DNA of 32,204 nt from a virus: IMG/VR virus record IMGVR_UViG_3300037586_002662, positions 1-32,204 of that record. The stretch is one strand, 5' to 3'. Shown here one piece after another: positions 1 through 4,827 of this stretch. The position numbers were made by a program, and so were the translations under genes. Within the stretch, counting starts at the first letter, position 1. Every line of letters begins with the position of its first letter. Under the pieces are notes generated by a model that worked only from the letters and a program-made list of their open reading frames with translations, had not been told where the DNA came from and did no database searches.

Positions 1-939
1 CCAAAAGAAGAGAATTATAATAAGTTAACTTTGGAAGAGTTAAAAGAGAGATTAAAAGAAGCTAAAGAAAAAGTAAATGATTCATCTGGTGGTGGTTGGG
101 GTTGTTCTAACATAGAAAATGACCAAATTGTTCTACAGATGGAGCCTGGTGGAGAAGAAGATATTAATTATGATGACAAAGAAGCCTATAAGAAAGGTAA
201 GATTATTAACAGAATGTTGAAAAGGAAGATTGCCTTACAAGATGACTATGAGAAAAGACATAGAAGTGGTCGGATTGACTTGGATGAGGTAAGAAGACAA
301 GTAAGTATGGCAGGAAGAATTTACAAGGAAAGTGTATTCGAAAGAAATAATTCTTTTACTCGTGGTGGAGAATGGGCAATAGAAGTGTTGGTTGATTGTA
401 GTGGATCTATGAATGGACACAAGATGTCAGCAGCAAAACAGTTATTTGCTACATTGGGACACGCTCTTGATGGAATACCAAATGTTCACTATGCCTTGAC
501 TGGATTTCAAGCAGCAAATGGAGTAACAGATATAATCATTAAGAAGTTCAGAGATAGGAGAATTGACTTTAAGAAGTTGAATAAACTGCAAGCAGACAAT
601 GCTAATGCTGATGGGTATAATATAAGAGAGTCAGCGAATAGATTGTTGAAGTTTAGGAATATGAAGAAGATAATGGTGGTTATTTCCGATGGACAACCAG
701 CGTATAAGAATGGAATAGAAGATACTAAAAAAGCAGTTCAACAATCAGAGAATATGGGGATAAGTGTGATTGGGATTGGGATAGATGGGTGTACCGAACA
801 ATCGTTGAGGAATATTTATCCAAACAACTATCTGTTCAAAGACACAGATGATATGCCTAATGACATAACAAACTTGATACTGAGTTCATTGGGACAAAAA
901 GAAAAGAAAAAATTGGTTAAGACACATTGGGAAAAGTGA
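1..939 (+). CDS. CobT-like von Willebrand factor A (vWA) protein, 5' end cut by window
   Basis: The reading frame is open to the first base of the window, so the true start lies upstream; a TTG at 31 is only a fallback. Numbered from that TTG, residues 1-60 are charged and helical, and a vWA domain spans about 115-290. It has a complete MIDAS metal site: D122-x-S124-x-S126 in LVDCSGSM, a downstream acidic DGYN near 194-197 and VISDGQP around 217-223. The DGYN/ISDG pattern resembles the C-terminal domain of CobT, the cobaltochelatase subunit that works with the AAA+ ATPase CobS; viruses often carry such AAA+/vWA pairs outside cobalamin synthesis. A CobS/MoxR-like ATPase just upstream is therefore a reasonable expectation, but it cannot be seen. 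It is the only plus-strand gene here and converges on all the others. Family assignment is firm; the role is unknown. Confidence 0.85.
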   Translation, partial: PKEENYNKLTLEELKERLKEAKEKVNDSSGGGWGCSNIENDQIVLQMEPGGEEDINYDDKEAYKKGKIINRMLKRKIALQDDYEKRHRSGRIDLDEVRRQVSMAGRIYKESVFERNNSFTRGGEWAIEVLVDCSGSMNGHKMSAAKQLFATLGHALDGIPNVHYALTGFQAANGVTDIIIKKFRDRRIDFKKLNKLQADNANADGYNIRESANRLLKFRNMKKIMVVISDGQPAYKNGIEDTKKAVQQSENMGISVIGIGIDGCTEQSLRNIYPNNYLFKDTDDMPNDITNLILSSLGQKEKKKLVKTHWEK

Positions 940-954
940 TGTGAGGGCAAACCA

Positions 955-1001
955 TTTTTGATTGGCATCAAAAAAGAGGAGAGGTGTTTCAAAAAGAAAC
1001 A
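955..1001. terminator. Two tandem inverted repeats between convergent genes
   Basis: Two short perfect inverted repeats fill the gap between the convergent genes ending at 939 and 1034. The first is TTTTTGAT, loop TGGC, ATCAAAAA (955-974). The second is TGTTTC, loop AAAAA, GAAACA (985-1001). Position suggests transcription termination for one or both directions. The stems are AT-rich and the second has no T-tract, so this is inference. Confidence 0.4.
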
Positions 1002-1033
1002 ACTAGAAAATAGATGATAAGTGAGTCCCCCCG

Positions 1034-1243
1034 TTAGTCCTTGCGGTTACTACTCTCTACCAATCGATTTACTATCCTCTTCACTTCTCCCAACCATTCG
1101 TCAAAACTATCAACAGAAACTAATTGTTCTGTAGCATTTTCAGAAATTGTGAATTGTGAACACTTGTGTTTATCTGGCCAGAAGAACCTACACTTCTTAC
1201 CAAACTCTTTCCATTTCCAACAATCTTCACACAATTCATTCAT
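1034..1243 (-). CDS. Small cysteine-rich protein, probable zinc binding
   Basis: A 69-residue protein of unrecognised family. The N-terminal third holds the cysteines: C5-x2-C8 in NELCEDCWKW, then C18 and C28, with H26 nearby. This spacing could bind one zinc ion. The C-terminal half is acidic and helical with no cysteine. It is the last gene of the minus-strand series and starts 1 nt after the stop of the gene before it (1245-1397), so translation is probably coupled. Its expression probably ends in the hairpin region around 955-1001. The gene call is supported by packing rather than by homology. Confidence 0.6.
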   Translation of the reverse strand: MNELCEDCWKWKEFGKKCRFFWPDKHKCSQFTISENATEQLVSVDSFDEWLGEVKRIVNRLVESSNRKD

Positions 1244-1244
1244 T

Positions 1245-1397
1245 CTAATTTTCCATACTATGCCACATTACAAGTAATTCTTGTTTGATGAGTTCAAGTT
1301 CCATCAGAACGTGAGAGATTTCTCCTCTTTCTTTCACGTCCTTCAGGTTCTTAAAAACTCCAACAGTATTATCAACCCTTTTAATTTGGATTTCCAT
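1245..1397 (-). CDS. Small hypothetical protein (50 aa)
   Basis: I chose the ATG at 1397, giving MEIQIKRVDN..., over a longer possibility starting deeper inside the upstream gene. From this start it overlaps the end of the upstream gene by 17 nt and ends 1 nt before the next start, matching the tight packing seen throughout. It is charged and mostly helical with no recognisable motif. Function unknown. Confidence 0.5.
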   Translation of the reverse strand: MEIQIKRVDNTVGVFKNLKDVKERGEISHVLMELELIKQELLVMWHSMEN

Positions 1398-1677
1398 CTG
1401 CTTTTTTCTCTTCTTCTGCGTTTGCTGCATCTCTTTCTTGTTTCATCTTCTCTTGTGCATCGGCTGCAACTTTCTCTGCTTCAGCTTTTAACGCACCATA
1501 CTTTTCTTCCATCTTAGTAATCTCTTCTACTTGTTTACTTCCTTGTTGTTTTTGTTGATCCAATTGTTGAAGTCTTCTCAAATATTCTTCTGCATCAAAA
1601 CTTTCAACAATATTCCTTGTTACGTGGAATTTACCTTCCACAAAGGTTACATTTATCTCATCTTTTACTAATTCCAT
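1381..1677 (-). CDS. Hypothetical coiled-coil protein
   Basis: 98 residues with a strong ribosome-binding site (AAGGAGG, 8 nt before ATG 1677). Residues 1-27 look like a beta-rich start (INVTFVEGKFHVTRN). From about residue 28 to 90 it is a Gln/Glu/Lys/Ala-rich helix with heptad-like hydrophobic spacing, so a coiled coil is likely. The final residues are polar and disordered. No family recognised. It could be an oligomerising partner of the adjacent DNA-metabolism proteins, but nothing in the sequence says so directly. Confidence 0.65.
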   Translation of the reverse strand: MELVKDEINVTFVEGKFHVTRNIVESFDAEEYLRRLQQLDQQKQQGSKQVEEITKMEEKYGALKAEAEKVAADAQEKMKQERDAANAEEEKKADGNPN

Positions 1678-1678
1678 T

Positions 1679-1888
1679 TTATTTCCTCCTTATTAAATAC
1701 AGGTTTTTCTCTTCTCTAAGCTCAATAAAGCCAAACTTATAAAGTTTCATCAGCCTTTTGCTCAGATTCTGAGAGTATTTAATCTTGAATTTTAGTTGAA
1801 TTTGTTTAACAGTCAACCATCTTTTTTCTTTGTCAATATATTCTAGTATCTGAACCATATCAGGTATTCTAACTATTTTAATTTCCAT
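1679..1888 (-). CDS. Small winged-helix DNA-binding protein
   Basis: About 69 residues from ATG 1888 (MEIKIVRIPD); an upstream TTG at 1912 is less likely. The pattern ILEYIDKEKRWLTVKQIQ, then a second helix containing QNLSKRLMKLYKFGFIEL, then a strand EEKNLYLIRR fits a compact winged helix: three helices with a beta hairpin wing, as in archaeal MarR/ArsR-like regulators. The start overlaps the end of the ERCC4 nuclease gene by 11 nt, so the two are probably co-translated. It is likely a transcription regulator of the early region, but targets are unknown. Confidence 0.6.
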   Translation of the reverse strand: MEIKIVRIPDMVQILEYIDKEKRWLTVKQIQLKFKIKYSQNLSKRLMKLYKFGFIELREEKNLYLIRRK

Positions 1889-2816
1889 TTTTACCAAAAA
1901 AATATTCTTCAAATTTGTTTTTGTCCCATATTTCTTGTAAGTCAGCCCCCTTTAATGCGATTGGTTCTAAAATGCTTAATTTATAAACCAATTCTGCACT
2001 ATTTTTTCTACTTCCTGTAAACAAAAACTGAGACGTATCAGCAAAAATACTTCCCATCTCTTTAACTCTATGCATTATTTGTTTGTTGCTTCTTACACCA
2101 AAATTTTTATCTTTCATAAATCTTTTAATAGTACAATCAACAAGCACAACAACATAGATTTTTTGTTCTCTTGCTCTTTCTAGTTCTTTCCAAAATCTCT
2201 TAGTGAACACACAGCTTTTTAAATCGCCTTTATCTTTCCTTTCAATAACAATATTATCAACACCTTGTAATTGATAATCCCCTACATCTAATTTTTTAAT
2301 AATAAAATCCTCAAAAGGATATGGTTTCTTTTCTCTTGAATCAATAATTACTGTTAAAGGGAAAGCACTAGCTACAAATTTATCTTTTGGACAAGACCAA
2401 CTAAAAAAAGGAATTTTAGCTTCTTGACACGCCGCAGTAAATGATCCAAAATATTTATGGTAAATTTGGAAATTAACTCTCCCATCTAACCTCACTAGCT
2501 GCTGAGTTACTGCCCCTTTATATTTTTCATGAATTTCTTGTAGTATCTGTATTAAATAATTTTTATTGTATTTTAACTGCCCTTTATTTGTAGGAATTTT
2601 TTGTGAAAACCTTTTAGCCAAACACTTTTGATTACAAAACTTAGCTTGAAGATATTTTTCACCATTGAAAGGGATAAGATTACCACATTCAATACAATAA
2701 TTAGGCATAAAAGAAAGGTAATATTTTTCAACAGTCCAATCTTTATGTTTAAACCTAATATGTGTATTAATTCCTCTTTGGTTCTTCATCTCTTTTTGAC
2801 ATATTTTGCACTTCAT
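1878..2816 (-). CDS. XPF/ERCC4-type nuclease with zinc fingers and a homing-endonuclease-associated repeat
   Basis: 312 residues in four modules. A C2H2 finger at residues 3-24 has C3, C6, H19, H24. A four-cysteine zinc site has C41, C44, C61, C65. Residues about 85-137 resemble the homing-endonuclease-associated helical repeat (HNR), ending in the typical FGSFTAACQEAKIP. Residues 155-285 form an ERCC4 nuclease core with D159-R-E, GD at 179-180 and IERKDKGDL containing E192-R-K194 and D198, so the active site looks intact. XPF/Hef-type enzymes cut branched or flap DNA; this one lacks a visible helix-hairpin-helix tail, and the zinc/HNR front end suggests sequence recognition. The ATG at 2816 has GGTGA upstream. 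It may be a recombination nuclease or a homing-type endonuclease. Confidence 0.88.
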   Translation of the reverse strand: MKCKICQKEMKNQRGINTHIRFKHKDWTVEKYYLSFMPNYCIECGNLIPFNGEKYLQAKFCNQKCLAKRFSQKIPTNKGQLKYNKNYLIQILQEIHEKYKGAVTQQLVRLDGRVNFQIYHKYFGSFTAACQEAKIPFFSWSCPKDKFVASAFPLTVIIDSREKKPYPFEDFIIKKLDVGDYQLQGVDNIVIERKDKGDLKSCVFTKRFWKELERAREQKIYVVVLVDCTIKRFMKDKNFGVRSNKQIMHRVKEMGSIFADTSQFLFTGSRKNSAELVYKLSILEPIALKGADLQEIWDKNKFEEYFFGKNGN

Positions 2817-2979
2817 CTATTTCACCTTTGTTAATCTGGACTAGCTGTTTCCAAGTATATCTTCTACCTATTTTCCGTTCAAGGAACAAACAACAATTTC
2901 CGAGTGGATAACACCCAAAATAAATTGCAATACATTCTTTGTTCATTTCACAGGCAGTACAATCACTTTTTTTTATCAT
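2767..2979 (-). CDS. Small cysteine-rich protein
   Basis: 70 residues from ATG 2979 (MIKKSDCTACEMNKEC...). An alternative TTG start at 3030 would read through the previous gene's coding region, so I prefer the ATG. The N-terminal half is dense in cysteine: C7-x2-C10, C16, C23, then the C28-C29 pair, consistent with one zinc or Fe-S site. The C-terminal half is basic and acidic without motifs. It overlaps its upstream neighbour by 17 nt and the downstream ERCC4 gene by 50 nt. Function unknown. Confidence 0.6.
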   Translation of the reverse strand: MIKKSDCTACEMNKECIAIYFGCYPLGNCCLFLERKIGRRYTWKQLVQINKGEIDEVQNMSKRDEEPKRN

Positions 2980-3106
2980 CTTTGTCTCTGCATTTCTTAC
3001 AAGTCCAGTTGAACTTTTTTTTAACCTCAAATTTCTTAGTACACTTCCTACATTTTCTCATTTCCTTAGCTATTATGTTAGGAAATGGTCCACGAGCATA
3101 AGTCAT
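2963..3106 (-). CDS. Small zinc-ribbon protein (47 aa)
   Basis: A 47-residue gene. It encodes MTYARGPFPN..., then CRKC at residues 19-22 and CKKC at 36-39, with an aromatic/basic stretch between: a minimal two-knuckle zinc ribbon. The tail is highly charged (DKDDKKK). The start codon overlaps the preceding stop as ATGA at 3103-3106, the same coupling found across the genome, which is the main reason to believe it. Such mini-ribbons are common nucleic-acid or protein adaptors in archaea and their viruses; the specific role is unknown. Confidence 0.6.
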   Translation of the reverse strand: MTYARGPFPNIIAKEMRKCRKCTKKFEVKKKFNWTCKKCRDKDDKKK

Positions 3107-3267
3107 CTTAGCCTCGTATTCAGTATATCCTTTATCTTTGTTAACATTTCAAGTTTCTTTAACTCAATAAATTGATCTATTGTTAAATCTGGCAAAAGAC
3201 GAACCTTAAATTCTTTTGAACCACTACATCTGTCATTGTACTCTTGTAATATTTCAGCAATATCCAT
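3103..3267 (-). CDS. Small hypothetical protein (54 aa)
   Basis: 54 residues beginning MDIAEILQEY, with a good ribosome-binding site (GAGGT, 8 nt before ATG 3267). It opens directly after the terminator of the ssDNA-binding-like gene and heads the cluster of small zinc proteins, its stop overlapping the next start. The sequence is helical (LTIDQFIELKKLEML) with one cysteine and no recognised motif. Function unknown. Confidence 0.6.
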   Translation of the reverse strand: MDIAEILQEYNDRCSGSKEFKVRLLPDLTIDQFIELKKLEMLTKIKDILNTRLR

Positions 3268-3282
3268 TTTGTTTACCTCGTT

Positions 3283-3310
3283 AAAAAAAAAGGGAAGCTA
3301 AAAAGCTTCC
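3283..3310 (-). terminator. Stem-loop plus T9 terminator, stop codon in the hairpin
   Basis: On the minus strand a 7-bp perfect stem GGAAGCT / AGCTTCC (3304-3310 with 3293-3299) with a TTTT loop is followed by a run of nine T (3283-3291). The gene's TAG stop lies across the loop and second arm. It looks like an intrinsic terminator; in archaea the T-tract alone can be enough. Confidence 0.8.
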
Positions 3311-3642
3311 ACCTCGGTTATTTCATATACAGTAGCCTTTCCCTCACCTGCTCGAGTAACACTAACAAAGACATCTGCCCTACCTTCAGCTTCTGCTTTC
3401 TCACAGATTGGTCTTAGTTTACCCATTGCACGCATACTAGTTACTGTCCATTCTTTAGTCACTTCACCTTTACCTTCTTCCGCAAATACATCAAAGGTTA
3501 ATCCTTTCCTAAGTTCTCCGGTGTTATCATCTTTGAACTTATCTTGCGGTCTCCAGTTACGAATACCCATCTTTATAGGTTGTCCGTTCACTAACTTCAC
3601 AAAACTTCCGGAGGTCATATCCTCCCAATCTACTGTTCCCAT
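3298..3642 (-). CDS. Candidate single-stranded DNA-binding (OB-fold-like) protein
   Basis: 114 residues from ATG 3642, which has GGTGGAG eight nt upstream; an ATG at 3681 would add 13 residues but has no such site. The sequence is beta-rich: SFVKLVNGQPIKMGI, LTFDVFAEEG, TKEWTVTSM, RADVFVSVTRAG, ATVYEITEVEAF, with one helix around LRPICEKAEAEG. Order and length fit a single OB fold with aromatic residues available for base stacking (W5, W29, F72-type positions). Its place beside the primase-helicase and nuclease, and its own strong terminator, fit an abundantly made ssDNA-binding protein. This is fold-level inference; no signature motif proves it. Confidence 0.5.
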   Translation of the reverse strand: MGTVDWEDMTSGSFVKLVNGQPIKMGIRNWRPQDKFKDDNTGELRKGLTFDVFAEEGKGEVTKEWTVTSMRAMGKLRPICEKAEAEGRADVFVSVTRAGEGKATVYEITEVEAF

Positions 3643-3681
3643 TTTATAGTTCTCCACCGTGCTCACTCTCAGAGTTCGCAT

Positions 3682-3708
3682 CTGGTATTTTTAAAGGTCA
3701 AACTTGAC
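3682..3708 (-). promoter_or_regulatory. Possible promoter with a palindrome upstream of the SSB-like gene
   Basis: On the minus strand a perfect palindrome GGTCAA-AG-TTGACC (3695-3708) is followed by TTTAAAAATA (about 3684-3693), which resembles an archaeal TATA box about 45 nt before ATG 3642. That would leave a leader of roughly 20 nt holding the GGTGGAG ribosome-binding site. The palindrome overlaps the end of the upstream gene and could be an operator. Evidence is positional only. Confidence 0.35.
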
Positions 3709-4186
3709 CACAATCATAAAGTAATCTTTTTGCCCAATCTGAACAATACTCATTTAATCCCACTCCTCCTGTTTTACTTGCCATTTTTTTTAACGCATTA
3801 GAAAGATGTAATTTCTCTTTCTGTTCTAAATAAGAAATGATCGATTCTCTAACATTCCTTGAATAAAATTTTAATATTATTCTATTATCAATTGATATTT
3901 CTTCTATCATTTCTGTTGTATAAAATTTGCTTGGTATCCTCCTTAACATATCCCAACCAATTTTATAATCTTGAAAATTATTTTTTTGTGTATTCATTAA
4001 AAACATAAATTTGGTTAATCTTTTCTTAAATGAGTCTTTTTTACTATAATTTGCTGGGTTCAAAAACTCCTTTATTGGGTATAACCCCTGACACCATACT
4101 GTCCCTTTATCATTTGAAGTTTGCCACTCAATATAATAAAACTTAAATTCATTTTTTAAATTAGGTTGTGTAATTAAATCATTCAT
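3698..4186 (-). CDS. Hypothetical protein
   Basis: 162 residues from ATG 4186 (MNDLITQPN), which has GGGGAAG upstream and overlaps the previous stop by 8 nt; a GTG at 4240 is possible but poorer. The first half is rich in aromatic residues (FKFYYIEWQ, VWCQGLYPI), the middle is basic and helical, and the last 30 residues carry two cysteines (SDWAKRLLYDCGQV has one). No domain recognised. It belongs to the replication-side operon between the candidate origin and the SSB-like gene, so a DNA-metabolism role is possible but unproven. Confidence 0.6.
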   Translation of the reverse strand: MNDLITQPNLKNEFKFYYIEWQTSNDKGTVWCQGLYPIKEFLNPANYSKKDSFKKRLTKFMFLMNTQKNNFQDYKIGWDMLRRIPSKFYTTEMIEEISIDNRIILKFYSRNVRESIISYLEQKEKLHLSNALKKMASKTGGVGLNEYCSDWAKRLLYDCGQV

Positions 4187-4523
4187 TGAAATCTTCCCCA
4201 CAAAACGCACATTGGTGTTTAATAACCACTTCTGGTCCACCTATTGATTCTTCTGTAAATTTAACTCTAAATTGGTTAGGATGACTACATTTCCAATTCC
4301 TATGCCCCGAATACCTAACAAATATCTCTCCTTTATGGTTATATTCCAGAAATTCGCCATCTGGAACAGTTTTTTTGAAGTCTTCCCACTTCCATTCCTT
4401 AACAAGTTCCAACTTTGTCTCATCTGAATATTCATAAACAACCCCATTTTTAGCTGTTACTCTTAGTGTAATTGGTACTTCTATGTCATATTTGATGTCT
4501 GTTACAAACTCATTCAAGTCCAT
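4179..4523 (-). CDS. Hypothetical protein with C-terminal zinc knuckle
   Basis: 114 residues. The start at ATG 4523 is set by a near-perfect GGAGGT seven nt upstream. N-terminal strands (YDIEVPITLRVTAKNGVVYEYSD) suggest a small beta domain; the C-terminal half contains WKCSHP and ends with HQCAFCGEDF, a CxxC knuckle, so C and H residues could hold one zinc. It is the first gene after the 300-bp non-coding segment proposed as origin. Family not recognised; a DNA-binding role beside the origin is speculation. Confidence 0.6.
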   Translation of the reverse strand: MDLNEFVTDIKYDIEVPITLRVTAKNGVVYEYSDETKLELVKEWKWEDFKKTVPDGEFLEYNHKGEIFVRYSGHRNWKCSHPNQFRVKFTEESIGGPEVVIKHQCAFCGEDFNE

Positions 4524-4827
4524 TTTGACCTCCGTTGGCGATTTAAAGCCCATTTTGAACTGTATTTACTATACTCTACTGAACCGAACAATACCCTACT
4601 GTGAATGTACTGTGAAATTTCCCTTTTAGCGTGGTAGAAACCCCAAAATAATAGGTTTTTCTCCAAAATAGAGCCCACCCATTTTCGGGCTTTGAAAAGC
4701 GTGCCGAAAAACCCAGGGCTCGGTTTCAGGGTATAGTAGAACAGTACCTGATTTTGTCGTGGTAGAGAGCTGTTTTTCACAGTCCATTCACAGTAGGGTA
4801 TAGTTCGGTTCAGTTCGGTATAGTACA
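4524..4827. other. Putative replication origin region
   Basis: About 300 bp lie between the end of the primase-helicase gene and the next credible start codon, in a genome that otherwise overlaps its genes. The segment is occupied by the long inverted repeat and repeated GTATAGTA, ACTGTGAA and AACCGAAC units, the arrangement expected of initiator-binding sites beside a replication gene. It could instead be a strong transcript structure or a recombination site. Function is inferred from position and repeat structure only. Confidence 0.55.
4567..4825. repeat. 51-bp imperfect inverted repeat with internal direct repeats
   Basis: The left arm 4567-4617 and right arm 4775-4825 are reverse complements at 46 of 51 positions by my alignment, separated by 157 bp. 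Mismatches are three adjacent bases at 4575-4577, one at 4590 and one at 4608. Each arm holds two ACTGTGAA units in direct repeat, and the right arm has AGTTCGGT twice. GTATAGTA occurs in both arms and again in the spacer at 4731-4738. The spacer also has GAGCCC (4671-4676) pairing with GGGCTC (4716-4721) and a CGTGGTAGA direct repeat near 4630 and 4759. Confidence 0.85.
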
